Assembly: GCA_900291925.1 (NCBI GenBank)
Contig: UWYS01000006.1
Coordinates: 868,001 to 932,000 of the forward strand
Length of the DNA stretch: 64,000 nucleotides
Source: Thecaphora thlaspeos
Taxonomy: Eukaryota > Basidiomycota > Ustilaginomycetes > Urocystidales > Glomosporiaceae
Direction of reading: 5' to 3'
Program-made: the position numbers and the translations under genes
Part shown: positions 1 to 10,778 of the stretch, one piece after another
Numbering within the stretch: the stretch's first letter is position 1
Layout: each line of letters starts with the position of its first letter
Notes under the pieces: generated by a model
What the model saw: only the letters and a program-made list of their open reading frames with translations
Databases searched by the model: none
Told to the model about the DNA's origin: nothing

Positions 1-1006
1 CTTTTTGCTGCTCAGCCGCACTCCTGAAACAAAGGTGAGCAGCGCGGTGCGACAGATGATTGTAGAGTGAAAAAAACCCTCATCTGACGTATCAGCTTTT
101 TTGCCTTCCATCTTCCGCACGGAACCGCCGCAGAAAGCCATCGTCCACGGCGTCGGTACGCGGCTGGCGCTGGCCAACTACATGATGGTGCTCTGGACGG
201 TGACTTGGGTGCTTGACCGACGCATCCCCTTCATCATCGGCACCTTCGCGCTCGGCGTGGTGGCGTTGTTGCTCCTCTTCAACTCGTTGGTGCTGGCAGT
301 CAAGTACCGCCCCTCGAAGAGGCACCCGCTCGACTGGCTCTTTGTCCACGTGCCCATCAAGATGTTTCTCATCATCACGCTGCAATACGACGTCTGGCAG
401 CAGCTCTTTATGGCGCTCGAGTGGGACGCGGGCTCGGGTCATGGCGACAGGCTGCTTCAGATGGGGCTCTGGCCCGCCTTTGGTATCATTGCCGGCATGG
501 GCGTCTTTTCCGGCCTCTGGATCTTTGCGGCGGCTGATGCCACCTGGACGGTCGCGGGCATCTACATGAACGTCGCGCTGCTGTGGTCGAAGCAGTTCCC
601 GGTTGCGCACCCCGACCACCCGCGCCCCGCTCCGCTGACGGCGGCCGTGATCCTGTCGATCAGCCTGCAGGTAGTAGCGTTTGTGGCCAGCGTCGCCTGG
701 TCGCGCATCAAGGCGCGACAGGAGGGTCGGATCGCGCTGCCCATGTCGCCCGAGGAGGAGGCGGCTGCGGTGCGCGCCGAGACGGAGCGTCGGGCCCGCG
801 TTGCAGCCGTTCCGGGGCAGAACGTATCGGCGGCTGCAGTCCGGCCCGACGACGAGGAGGCCAGGCTCGAGTCAGCCGGCAACGCCGCTGCCGCCGAGGG
901 TGAGGTCAGCGGCAGCCAGCAGGGCGTCAATGTGACGCGCAAGCTGGGCTCCGAGTCCACCGCAGCCGAGTCGCCCAACAAGGGCGGAGCGACGGCGTCC
1001 AAGTAG
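1..1006 (+). CDS. Multi-pass membrane protein, DUF1774-like, 5' end missing
   Basis: Only the 3' part is in the window (about 301 residues), ending at TAG 1004-1006. I read a partial exon 1-34, an intron 35-133 (donor GTGAGC, CTGAC at 84-88, acceptor GCCGCAG) and a last exon 134-1006, joined in phase 0. A nearer acceptor at position 95 would put the upstream exon in a frame with TGA at 25-27, so I prefer 133. Five or so hydrophobic segments are visible (around ANYMMVLWTV, FIIGTFALGVVALLLLF, MFLIITLQYDVWQQL, a long Gly/Ala/Trp-rich segment, and AAVILSISLQVVAFVA). A polar Ala/Glu-rich cytosolic-type tail follows from about position 700. The arrangement resembles fungal DUF1774 proteins, whose function is not known to me. 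Family assignment is from pattern recall; membrane nature is directly visible. Confidence 0.6.
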
Positions 1007-1890
1007 ACGTCACGTCAGCAGCAGGGGCAGCGTCGAGCTGCCCTAGGAGCGGAAGTCAACCCTTTGCTCGATTGCTCGCCACGCATCGGGACCATGCTTG
1101 CATTGCGAGCGCTTTGATGCATGGCGAAACCTCTTCACCCTTCCTTGTCCCACCCTTAGCCTTATCCTCCACCCTGCCTATTGCAGTCTGTAGTCGTCGT
1201 ATATTTGTGACCGAGAATGGAAGCGAAGGCGCACTGATTGAAGAAGACAAAGAAGCGGTTTGGACCAGCGGCTGGGAAGTGGCCGAGGCACATAGGGTCG
1301 AGATATTATGTAACTAACAAATATCAGCTCTTGGTGCGGAAGAGTCAAGAGATTAGGTGTTTTTTAGGAAGTGTTGGAGAGATACAGGTAGCGCTGCAGG
1401 CGGGCAAGGGTCGCAACCCGTTGATTCAGGCGCGTGCGCGCACAGCCGCCAGCAAAAAGGCAGCGTTGCGGCGCGGCGCGGCATGGCGTCTCTGCGGTGG
1501 TCCGTGAAAGAGGCAGCGGCGTGGGTTGTAGGAGCGTGGCTTAGACTTAGTTTGTTGGGCAGCGGGCAAACGCGTGCCACGCTGTTAGCTGCTCCTGTCA
1601 CTCTGAACCCCTCCCCCTTCTCCCCCCCTTCGGACCTTTGGTTCACGCTGGCTCTGGCCACCTCTTCTGCCACCACCCACCCTCACCGCCACGACCGCCG
1701 CCGCTCCGTTCACACCAGCACCCCAACCGTCGAGTCTTCGTATCCATGCCATAACCACCAGCTTCCTCTCAGCTTCAAATTCCGCTCCACCAGTATACCC
1801 TCACCGAGCCTTACGCGGCCCCGCTCCTCCTCGACCTAGCTCGACCCTCCCTCTCTCGCTTTCTGTCTCTGCCCGGGCAGGACCGTCACC
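1007..1890. other. Intergenic region / leader of the hydrolase gene
   Basis: No supportable gene is present. Roughly the last 280 bases before 1891 are C/T-rich with few purines, as expected for a fungal promoter and 5' leader; the reading frames across it look non-coding. Confidence 0.6.
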
Positions 1891-4110
1891 ATGTTCTCCT
1901 CCTCTAATACGGACCGGCGTTACGCGCGCAAGGCACCCGGTTCCACCGCTGACGCCGCCGATGCTCTACGCCCCTTTCCCTCGGCCGTGTCACTGCGCAA
2001 GCTCCCAACACGGCTGGCCGACACCTCGCCTTTTCCGCCCGCCTCGCCCACTTACTACTCCTCCTTCGCTCCGCAGTCCCCGCACCCGGCCAAGGCCAAG
2101 CAAAGGTACCTCGCCGCGCTGCTCAAACCTCTCCTGGTGCCCATCGTCGTCTTCGGTCTACCCACCTGGCCCTTCCTGGCTGCCACATGCGCCATACCCA
2201 TCATCGGCGTGATGGCCATCCCCCTGCTTATCCTCCTATCTGTCGCCCTGCTCTACTCGATCGCCTGGCTCGCATACCTCTTCCTCGCTCAGCCGGACCT
2301 CCCCGCAGTCTGGTCCTCTTCTCGCCGCTGGTCGTTTAGGAACTTTGCCCCTTTCCTCCCCCTCTCGCCCCTGCGCTCCGCCAAGGTCGACCTGGCGGCG
2401 TTGCGTTATACCATCACTGCGGTCCGCATCGCCTTCCCCGCTGTCTTTGACTGGAGCTACCGGCGCGTCATGGTGCTCGGTACGCAGAAGGGCGTCAGGG
2501 TGGTCAAGGAAGGCATTCTCTATGGAAGCCCGTCGAGCGGGAAGAGGCTCGACGTCTACCTCCCGCCCGCCAGCGCTTCCGGTCTCGGCGGCTCGAGCGG
2601 CGGTGGCGCTGGACACGACGAAGCTGCGATCCGGGCCGAGCGCGAGAGGGCAGAGAGGCAAGGCAGCCGAGGGCGCAAACACTCGACCACATTCCCCGAA
2701 CCCAGCGCCGCTGCCGGCCCTTCTTCGACAGCTGACGCTGGCAGGACCAGCTCGCCCAGCTCGGCAGGCGCGCCGGTGGTGGTGGTGGTCCCCTCCGTCT
2801 TTGCGCCCCTGTCGATCTCGTCGAAGCGCAAGCTCTACCTCCAGCTCGCTCTCCGCCTCCGTCGCATGGGCTACTGCGTCATCGTCCCGGATATCACGTA
2901 TTACCCAGAGTCGCGCATCAAGTCGTCAATCATCGACCTTCGCCTCGTGCTGCGCTGGACGGTCAGAAACTGCCAGCGGTATGGCGGCGACCCGACAAAG
3001 ATCCACGTCATGGGTCACGGACTCAGCGCACACCTGGTAATGCTGACGGTGGCGCAGGAGGCGGTCGTGCTGAGCCGCGAGGGACACCTCGACCGCGTCT
3101 ACGAACGACAGAGGGGTCTCGAGAGGTGGCGCGAGAACCCTTACCATGATGACGAGAACGACCGCAACGACCACGATGACTACGTCCAGAGCCACGACCG
3201 CGACGGACCTGGCGGGGCGGGTGCGGCAGAGGACGAGGAGGAGTGGAAGAAGGACGGAGAAGTCGGCGGGTCCGCTCGTTCCACATCGACCGCCGCTGAA
3301 GAGGCTGCAATTAAGGCAGACTCGGGCCACGGCACTAGCGCGCCTTTTGGAGAAGACGACGTACGCCCCGTCGAGGTGCAAGAATCGGACCGCACGGGAT
3401 CCTCCGCCGGCGGAGGAGGAATCGGCGGAGATGCGTGGGTCGACGAGCCCGTCGGCCTCTCCACCAGCACGTCCCATAAGCTCCCCGGCGCCGTGATGGG
3501 CACTACCCGTCGATTCGCAACCAACACCACCGCCTCCCGTCCCTCCGCGACACGCCGGCCTTCGCGCCGCCAAGCCTCTCCCTCCGCCCACATCCTCTCC
3601 TCGGCCGGCTATCTGGCTGCCACCTCGGAGGTGGGCAACGGTCTCAAGCGCGTCTCGATCTACGAGCCGGAAATCGAGATACCCGCTTTGGCCGGACTGC
3701 TCCTCTTCTCCGGCATCAGCGACGTCATCAAGGGATTTCGCTCCGAGTCAGAGAACGGGCTGGAACACCTCTCCTCCCTCCGCCGCGCGACGGGCCCCAG
3801 CCACATACAGTGTCTCCTACACTCACCAGCCCACCTCCTCTACGCGGCCAAGAACATCCTCGATACCCGTTTGCTGCCGCCCAAGGTCCTCCTCGTCCAC
3901 GGCGGGAAGGACAGTGTGGTACCCGTCGAACAGAGCACGCTGCTCAAGACGCTCCTGGTCGGCGTAGGTGTAGAGAACGTCAGACTGAGAGCGTACAGGC
4001 ATCTGGGACATGCAGAGAGCTTGGCTTGTCTCTTCCTCGGCATGGGCAAGGGTAACGGGAGATATACGAGGCAGATCCTCGACGACGTCGCCGCATTCAT
4101 CGGGCAGTGA
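1891..4110 (+). CDS. Membrane-anchored alpha/beta-hydrolase-like protein
   Basis: Single exon, 739 residues, from the ATG after CCGTCACC to TGA 4108-4110. The N-terminus (about 1-75) is polar. Hydrophobic segments around residues 80-140 likely form one or two membrane spans. An alpha/beta-hydrolase core follows: a strand VVVVVPSVFAPL, an oxyanion-side segment PDITYYPES, and the nucleophile-elbow segment VMGHGLSAHLV. A long acidic low-complexity insert follows (about 410-580), then the C-terminal part of the fold with an Asp candidate in HGGKDSVVP and a His candidate in RHLGHAES. The core resembles isoprenylcysteine methylesterase/kynurenine-formamidase-type hydrolases, where the elbow normally reads G-H-S-A-G. 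Here the nucleophile position is Gly and Ser lies two residues later, so the enzyme may be inactive or rearranged. Substrate unknown. Confidence 0.75.
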   Translation: MFSSSNTDRRYARKAPGSTADAADALRPFPSAVSLRKLPTRLADTSPFPPASPTYYSSFAPQSPHPAKAKQRYLAALLKPLLVPIVVFGLPTWPFLAATCAIPIIGVMAIPLLILLSVALLYSIAWLAYLFLAQPDLPAVWSSSRRWSFRNFAPFLPLSPLRSAKVDLAALRYTITAVRIAFPAVFDWSYRRVMVLGTQKGVRVVKEGILYGSPSSGKRLDVYLPPASASGLGGSSGGGAGHDEAAIRAERERAERQGSRGRKHSTTFPEPSAAAGPSSTADAGRTSSPSSAGAPVVVVVPSVFAPLSISSKRKLYLQLALRLRRMGYCVIVPDITYYPESRIKSSIIDLRLVLRWTVRNCQRYGGDPTKIHVMGHGLSAHLVMLTVAQEAVVLSREGHLDRVYERQRGLERWRENPYHDDENDRNDHDDYVQSHDRDGPGGAGAAEDEEEWKKDGEVGGSARSTSTAAEEAAIKADSGHGTSAPFGEDDVRPVEVQESDRTGSSAGGGGIGGDAWVDEPVGLSTSTSHKLPGAVMGTTRRFATNTTASRPSATRRPSRRQASPSAHILSSAGYLAATSEVGNGLKRVSIYEPEIEIPALAGLLLFSGISDVIKGFRSESENGLEHLSSLRRATGPSHIQCLLHSPAHLLYAAKNILDTRLLPPKVLLVHGGKDSVVPVEQSTLLKTLLVGVGVENVRLRAYRHLGHAESLACLFLGMGKGNGRYTRQILDDVAAFIGQ

Positions 4111-4251
4111 CGTGGGCTTCGGTGGTGGACGATTGCTGCGAGGGGGCCGTATATATTTATTGCTTCGCCCATACGCAGACACGCGCTACACGAACTACAC
4201 ATTCCTTGACCTTGCTGCTCGTCCAAGTAAGATTGGTCCTCCACGGAGCAC

Positions 4252-4275
4252 GTGTGCGTGTGCGTGTGCGTGTGC
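4252..4275. repeat. (GTGTGC)4 microsatellite
   Basis: Four perfect tandem copies of the hexamer GTGTGC, intergenic. Confidence 0.9.
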
Positions 4276-4728
4276 GTGGCGCCAAGAAGGGAAGAGGGAA
4301 GGTGTTTACGAGCAACCTACCTTTCAGACCTTAATTTTCGACGGCGGAGGGCCAACCCTGCCGCATCCAGCGAGAGATGTGTATCTCGATACAAGCCGCG
4401 ACACAAGAGATTGAGAATTATGAATCAGTCGCACGCGGCTGCCCGTGTGGTTGTGACAGCGGACGAGACTCCATTTCGCGCTGCATATCGACATGGCGTC
4501 GGCGTCGCCAAGACCGAAGGAGATTTTGGATCGGCGCGGCCCAAGTATTTGGAACAATCATGAATATCCAAGTTTTCTTCTCTTAGCTTGCCCTTCTCGC
4601 TGCAGAGGGTTAGCCAAGAGAAAAACGGCGTCGATGTTCGGTCGCTTAGTCCTTCGGCAACGTAGTAACAGCCTCGTCCTGCCCATTCTGCCCCGCCTCG
4701 TCTCGCCCTACCGCCTCCATCACCATCA

Positions 4729-4766
4729 CAACACGCACACACATACACACACACACACACACACAC
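4729..4766. repeat. (CA)n microsatellite
   Basis: CA/AC dinucleotide tract with a few interruptions in its first half; uninterrupted from about 4745 to 4766. Confidence 0.9.
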
Positions 4767-5455
4767 CGCCAGCTTGCCGCAATCGACATGGACAGGTTCA
4801 TATTAACAAGGCCGTCGCTCCGTGCTGGTAGAGTCGATATTGGAGCTCTCGGTGACCCTTGGAGTTGTCGTGTTTCTCCCTCCGCACACATACATGCAAC
4901 ATGGCACGCACGCGAAAGGACGTACAGCAGAGGTAGGGTATGACGGGGGATGGCGGGGCGTGTGCTTGCATATCGCCCGTTCAGCGTGTGTGAATTACGA
5001 GTCCGGCGCTCGGTTCGATCGCTACAGTAGGGTATTTTCGGCCGAGATTACGATAGGGAAAACCGTGCTGTTGCTGTTGCTATCATTGTAACGGCGAGGG
5101 GGCAGTGCGGTAGCGTAGAAGCTTAGGAGGAAGGATCCGGACTGATAACAATCGAGGAAATGACGAGAGAATGCTTGCCGGTTTGCTGGCTTGGACGGTG
5201 ACGTAGATTGGTGGTAGTGCTGGCGTGAGGACGTGCGTGTTTGCTGGCGATGTGTAGGACATGTCGGTGCGATGATGGCGATGCGAGTGAGCTGATTTCT
5301 TGTCGATGATGCGATTGCTGAGAGCCGAAACGAGAGAGAAGTCGGCCAGAGACGCAAGCAGGAGGGCGGTCTCGACCTGGCATGGGGAGCCTGGCGTGTG
5401 GCACGAGCGGACGGACAGCCGTCAACAGCTTATCGTGCGATTCGCGATGGGCGGC

Positions 5456-6769
5456 TCAGTATCCTCCGCCCCTCAAGTAGTAGCCGTAGATATCACCGCG
5501 CGGCCCGTGATAGCTGCGTGGCATATAGAACGATCGGCTAGACCGCATGTATAGGCTCGGACGCTGCTGGTACGGAGAAATGTAAGTGTTGGCCGCCTTA
5601 CTGCTGTAGTCCCTGGGCCCACTGGCACAGCCGCTGCTGCCTGTGCCGCGGATCGAGTACTCACGTCTTTCGAGCCGGGCGTCCTGTTCCACACTGCGCG
5701 AGGATCTCGGCGGTGATGGATCGATGCGATTGCGCAAGTCACGACGAGCGTACAGGGCCTCCTGCGCGGATCGCGTCTTCGAGTTACAGTGTCGACGTTG
5801 GTCCTCGTCGAGATCGTGGTAGGTTGCTGGCAGGGGCTCGTCCTGTGAAGCTTGCGCGCTGGTATCGTCCGCGACATCATGGCGAGAAGGCGGTTCCTGC
5901 GTCTCCCGTGTCTCCTGCGTGGAACTCCTCCGCGGTCGCTTGCTGTGGACGATCTCCGAGTCCGGTACTCGGTAGTCGGAAAGGCGCGAAGCTAGGTTTT
6001 CCTCGTTGCTGCCGGGACGCGAGGTCTGGCAGAGCTCGTTGACCGGGCTCCTCCGCTTCTTGAGTTTGGGCGAAGCGCTTGGCGGGTGGCTTTGCGACTC
6101 AGAGAGCATTCCGCCGTTTCGCCACCGCATGTGCAGCGGAGTGTAGAGACCCTGCCGGGTCGGGTCGACGAGCGCGACCTTGTTCGGCGAGAGGCGCTGA
6201 ATTGTCAACAAGGATCGTTCCAGGGTTTCGTGGCATAGAACAATACCTTCAACCGTGTAGTTCTCAAACCCGGGCATCGTGTTGAGCGCGTCGACAATGA
6301 GGAAGTCGGTCCTCCTCAGCTCCAGGTGGCCGACGTCTTGCTCGGCGATGCGCTTGTTGCGAGCGTCGATGCCAGAGTACGGCAAGTAGATGTCCGCCCG
6401 GAACACTTCGTCGCGGCGCTCGACCTCATCGAACGGGATGATCTTACACAGGTCCGACTGTCTGTGCCCCGCAACATCATAAGCGAGCCTGATTGCCAAG
6501 CCTCGCGAGATAAACGACTTCGGGCAGAAGAGCGAGTCGCAAACAAAGACGCTGTGTTCGAACCTGAGGCCGATCTTGACGATCGTTTGATAGACCTGGA
6601 CAGTGTCTCCGTCTCCGATTTCGCCATCGACGTTCTCGCTGTTCGCGACCGTCCAGGCGCCGCGTGAAGACACGGTGCTCACCCGACCCGTTTTCGCGTT
6701 CGGACGATCCGAGCTGTCTGTGCGAGCGCTGAGCGCAGTGCTCGCCAAAGGCCAGTCCCGGAGCATCAC
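5456..6769 (-). pseudogene. Paralogue A, 3' half: retropepsin-like block and RS/Tyr-rich tail after an in-frame TAG
   Basis: These 437 open codons follow directly, in the same frame, after the TAG at 6770-6772 that ends the reading frame starting at 8944. They are therefore the original C-terminal half of paralogue A, not a separate gene; no convincing ATG context or promoter lies at 6769. The first residues complete the LOTUS-like block. Positions about 6604-6134 encode a block resembling a retropepsin fold: a strand, C-D-S-L-F (6541-6527) followed by PKSFISRGLA, later DFLIVDAL and GIVLCHETL. Paralogue B has the matching segments. The tail is basic and Ser/Arg-rich, with a Tyr/Arg/Gly-rich end. 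If the stop is real this part is untranslated; if it is a sequencing error, or is recoded, the protein would be about 1,160 residues. Confidence 0.6.
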
Positions 6770-8944
6770 CTATTCGCCCCCCGGAAGCCCCTGAGTTCCT
6801 AGACAGACGATGCCGGCGGCCTCGGCCGGCGCCACGTAGTCGCCCAAGCGAGATACGCCAGCCCGAGCGTAGAGTTCGCGGTCGCTCGCGATCATCTTGC
6901 TGGCGACCTGAGCCCACCTCGGCTGGTTCTGGCCGAGCCCTTTGAACTCCTTCAAAACGCAGATCAGATCCTGGAACCTCTCGAGGTCCCCGGGCGATGG
7001 CCGTTGTGCCGGTCGGCCTCGCTCATCCTGGAGCTGCTGACCGGCAAGGGGTTGGATGACGCTGGTGGGCGTCGAGGAGGTCCGTTGAGAGTTGGCCCCA
7101 GAGTCTCGCTCAGCCGTCTCGAGAGCGCCGGCGAGCCCCGGTGCGGTGCCAAGCTCGATGGTCGAAGGTCCTGAGGGCAAAGTCGAATTCGATCCGGTGG
7201 CGGAGGAGGCGGCCGTCGGCTCGGCTGTTGGCTCGGTTGTCGACGGTGCCGCCGTAGCTGCTGCAACAGATGAGGCATCTGCAGAGGCCGTCTCTTCTTT
7301 GACGGCGACTTGCTTTCGAGCTCGAACACCGGCCTCCTTCATCACGGCTCGAACGAAGACGATCGAGTCCGACCTTGGACGCTGCTGTGGTCGATCTACC
7401 TCCGATGATGTTGATTCCTCCGGCGGTCGAGCGACCACTTGCGAGTCGCCTCCTTTTTCCTTGCTGGTGTGGTCATGCTCGTTGCATGGTTCGGGTCCTT
7501 TGTCGTCGTCGCGCTTGCTGTTGTCGACGGGCACGTTGTTGCCGTCATGGCAGCTGCAATCTCCGGTTGTGCTGTCAACGCCATCCCCGCCGATAGTGTC
7601 CGAAGCGTTGCTGTCGTCGAGCGTGTGTCCACGTTCTGACGATCGCGGCCGCTCTGGCGCACTTGGTCCACTTCTGCCTGCGCAGGCTGAAGCTGGGGCC
7701 TGAGCCGACGCGCTGCTTGCGCGCGAAACGCTCCAGACGCTGCCTACACCGTCGGAGCCAAGTTCGCTTCCGTTGCTTCGTCGTCCTCCCCTGGCGACAG
7801 ACCTCTCGTCGTCGTCGTCAGAGAGGCTGCTCAAGTCGCTAAGCTCGCTCGAGGCCTGGCGCTCGCGGCTGCGTGTAAGGAGGGGCTCGTCGGAATCTGC
7901 GGTGGAGGCCATGCTTACACGCCGTCGTCTCGCGTCGTCGCCCCTGGCGATGACAGCGTCGTATCCCGAGACAACGTCCTCGGCGGTCTGGTGCGGAGTG
8001 TCGCCTGCTCGCTGCGTCGCGTTCTGTCCGGTGGCGGTGATTGCTGGTTCGGCATCGGCAGTACCGGCGGCATCAGCGGCGGTGGTGTCGTCCAGTTCGT
8101 CGCGAGGGGAGGTCGGCGGTGCTTCGCCTGTGGTGGTTTGGGCTCCTTCGATCAAGGAGTTCGATGTGGTCTTGAGCGATAACGAGGCGCCAGCGGAGAG
8201 CTTCGGACCGTTCTGATGGGACGCATACTCGCTCCGTTCGGCGTTGCAGATGGTGAGCAAGCCCATGCGCTGGAACTGAATAGCGGCCGGGCCTCGGCTT
8301 TGCCAGGTGGCCTCCCTCGTTTCTTCCTCGACGTTAGCGATGCGATTTAGGGCGTTGCGCTCGGACTCTTGAAGCATCCGCTGATACTGGTCGAGCTGCC
8401 CGACGAGCTCCTCGTTGCGCTCCCTGAACGTCTGCATCTCCATGGCATGGCAATTGGCGAGGTCCGCGAGACGGCTGTCGAGCAGCGCGGAGAAGTCCAG
8501 CTGCTGCTTGTCGATCCTGCCGTCGAGTTTATCGAGCTTGGCCGTGATCCGTGGGTCAAGCTTCTGGCGGTGGGCGCGAGCCTGGGCCTCTAGACACTGG
8601 CAGTGGTTCTCGAGCCTGGCGATGTCGCTGTCGTGGGCGTCGGCGCGCGAGCGCAGGTGCTGGGACGCGGCCGTCTGCTGGGCGATGATAGCGTCGTAAT
8701 GCACCAGAAGCTGCTGGCAGACGCCCACGGTGTTCTCGAGCTGACATACCTTCGTTTGGAGGCCTGGTAGCGCCGCGATAGCTGCCGCAAAAGTCGTGCA
8801 GTCGTCTTGGAGCTGCGAGTGCGAGAGATGGGGGTACGGCGTCGGGGTGTTTGAGACCCAGAGAGCTTGGCTCAAGCGAGGATCTGAAGTCGGCGCTGAG
8901 GGCCCGCCAGGGTTAGCCCTCGGCGTGGATGGCGGTGCGGCCAT
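6770..8944 (-). CDS. Paralogue A, 5' part: coiled-coil protein with truncated LOTUS-like domain
   Basis: Open from ATG 8944-8942 to TAG 6772-6770, 724 residues. The N-terminus carries a DPRLSQ motif (copy B has DPRLPQ), then a long coiled-coil-like region (about residues 45-215, with CQQLLVHYDAII, HLRSRADAHDSDIARL, RNEELVGQLDQYQRM) and a conserved QRMGLLTICN segment. A low-complexity acidic/Ser/Thr linker spans about 250-650. A compact block from about residue 653 resembles an OST-HTH/LOTUS winged helix (DLICVLKEF, ARAGVSRLGDYVAPAEAAGI). The TAG falls inside this block, where copy B has Trp. No introns are needed. Role unknown; LOTUS domains in other proteins bind RNA or helicase partners, but that assignment here is inference from pattern only. 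Confidence 0.6.
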   Translation of the reverse strand: MAAPPSTPRANPGGPSAPTSDPRLSQALWVSNTPTPYPHLSHSQLQDDCTTFAAAIAALPGLQTKVCQLENTVGVCQQLLVHYDAIIAQQTAASQHLRSRADAHDSDIARLENHCQCLEAQARAHRQKLDPRITAKLDKLDGRIDKQQLDFSALLDSRLADLANCHAMEMQTFRERNEELVGQLDQYQRMLQESERNALNRIANVEEETREATWQSRGPAAIQFQRMGLLTICNAERSEYASHQNGPKLSAGASLSLKTTSNSLIEGAQTTTGEAPPTSPRDELDDTTAADAAGTADAEPAITATGQNATQRAGDTPHQTAEDVVSGYDAVIARGDDARRRRVSMASTADSDEPLLTRSRERQASSELSDLSSLSDDDDERSVARGGRRSNGSELGSDGVGSVWSVSRASSASAQAPASACAGRSGPSAPERPRSSERGHTLDDSNASDTIGGDGVDSTTGDCSCHDGNNVPVDNSKRDDDKGPEPCNEHDHTSKEKGGDSQVVARPPEESTSSEVDRPQQRPRSDSIVFVRAVMKEAGVRARKQVAVKEETASADASSVAAATAAPSTTEPTAEPTAASSATGSNSTLPSGPSTIELGTAPGLAGALETAERDSGANSQRTSSTPTSVIQPLAGQQLQDERGRPAQRPSPGDLERFQDLICVLKEFKGLGQNQPRWAQVASKMIASDRELYARAGVSRLGDYVAPAEAAGIVCLGTQGLPGGE

Positions 8945-10778
8945 CTAGACCGAGGTGTATGCTCACACTTTGTCCGCCGTGCGCCGGCAAATGACAAGTG
9001 GCGGATGGAGGGCGCTGAGGAACAAAGAGCGAGTGGAGAGATGCGAGTGGCGCCTGTCGTGTCAGTGGTGCTGGAGGCTGTCAAAGGGATAGCGGTGAAG
9101 GACAGTCAGCTGGTGAGGATGCTTGCTAACACAAAGTCGATGACGAGAGCCGAGAAAAGGAGAAGCGTCGCTTCGGGAAGATAGGCTGTGGTGAAGTGTG
9201 AGTCGGGAAGGTGGAAACGCCGAAGCAGGAAGGTGAGGCAGGATCAGCCAACGGCAGGAGCGTAGGGACGAGAGGGGAAGGGGGAATGGGGAATGGGGAA
9301 GGGGAAAGAGACGGGGCTAGCAACAGACGGATAACGTGATCTTACGGGAAAGCAACGAAGGAGCTCAACCAGTCCAGACGGGGCCACAGCGGGGTGGGTC
9401 AGAGGCGTGCCCCACTACGCCCGCAGCAAGCCTCTGTCGGGGCGCTTGGCGGCATCGCCGCGCAGGCGGACAAAGGAGCCGCTTGCCCAGCCTGAGTAAA
9501 TGGCATGGACCGTCCCGGGGGGAGGAGGGGGGAGGGGGGGAGGAAAGGGCTTGAGCATCGCTAACAGATCAGCAGGGCTGGCCGGCCAATCCGCGGGCAT
9601 CTACAGGTAGGGGCGACGGAGACGCAGACGGAGAGCGTCCCCTTTGTTGTGTGGTGGCCGGGTGGAAGAGAGAGAGGTCAGACCAGGCAAGCGGTGGAGT
9701 GCACAGGTCGCCTGTCAAAGCTCTAATCAAAACCCTGCCACGATTTTGGCCCGCCACACAACGCCTGGACCTCCCCTTTTTTTTCTGTAAAGAAAAAGAA
9801 AAAGAAAAAAGGCGCCGAGTTTTCGGAGGAAAGCTCCTCTAGTGATGTCATACCTCGCTCAATCTTTCTTCCCTTTGTCTCGATGTCTTGATGCACCTAC
9901 ACGGCAAAAGATAGGTGTCCTTGCGCCGTGCAAGGTGGGGCGTTTCGCATGCCGTTGCTTTAACCTCTGTGACGACGGGGGCGGAGGCTCTTCTCGCCAC
10001 GATGTCGTCTGCGTGTGCTCATGATCACCTCAACCTTCCCGTTCGGCCACAGAGACATCCCCGAGGTGGAGAAGCTCTCTACGCACGGCAGACAGTACGG
10101 AGCGACAGGCGCAAGTCTATCGCAAGGGTCTCGAATTCATAGAAGAAAAGACGATCGAGAAGCAGACCTAGCTGGGCTATGAAAGAATGAACGCACCGGA
10201 TGTGCTCGTGGCACGGTTGCTGATTACGTGTGCAGAGGCTAGGATAGAGTAGCGCGTGACGCCAATTGTGGCTACTTGCCTGTCCTGTCCGGTCATAAAG
10301 ATGGGTCGATCTGCCATGGAAAGGTTTGGGTTGTGGCTGGGGCTGGAGGAACGTCGTGACTGAGACGCCTCTGATGTCGACAAGAGCGACGGCAGCTGAC
10401 CTGCAATTTCCGCCGGCTGACTGGCTCAACTGGCCCCTATCGCTGGAGTGTGCAGGTATGATAGGGAATAATAACGGGATCGTGCATGATGGCTTGCAGC
10501 CTGTGTTTGTGATCGCCTTGAGGAAATCAGTCATGCATGATGATGCGACCGCCTCGTGTGCTGGGAGGATCGACGAAGGAACGGCTTGCCATCGCGGCAT
10601 ACGCCGCGATGGTGGCGGCGGCGACGAAGGTCTGGCAGGGGCCTGCTCCTGATCTTGCTCAGTATCTAACCCTCCCGTCCGTTGACGAGATGCGCAGTGT
10701 CGAGCACAGCGCGATCCGCGACCACCGTGCCGTCCTCTGGTCGCCGACCGTGGCCGTTGCGGTGCTTGTCCCTTGAAG
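8945..10778. other. Spacer between the two paralogues
   Basis: No reading frame here has convincing coding character. It includes a T-run at about 9778-9784, an A/G-rich tract at 9789-9810, and a G-rich patch near 9515-9545. It holds the promoter of paralogue A. Confidence 0.5.
9778..9810. repeat. Poly-T run followed by (A)nG-rich tract
   Basis: A run of T is followed within a few bases by AAAAAG-type repeats. The two halves are complementary and could pair in RNA. Confidence 0.6.

Larger units (their letters stand above)
4111..5455. other. Intergenic region with simple repeats
   Basis: Lies between the hydrolase gene (+) and the minus-strand paralogue A. A TATATATTTAT stretch occurs near 4150 just after the hydrolase stop, and two GT/CA microsatellites are present. 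No reading frame here looks coding. Confidence 0.6.

Noticed and set aside
4729..4766. Repeats as a CRISPR array or telomere
   Set aside because: All repeats seen are simple microsatellites or short minisatellites without spacers, and the organism is a eukaryote.
5000..5030. GGTTCGATC resembling a tRNA B box
   Set aside because: No matching A box or cloverleaf arms could be found at the right distance.
10079..10600. Minus-strand open frame of 173 codons in the spacer between the paralogues
   Set aside because: No motif, mixed codon use and no promoter-like leader; more likely chance.
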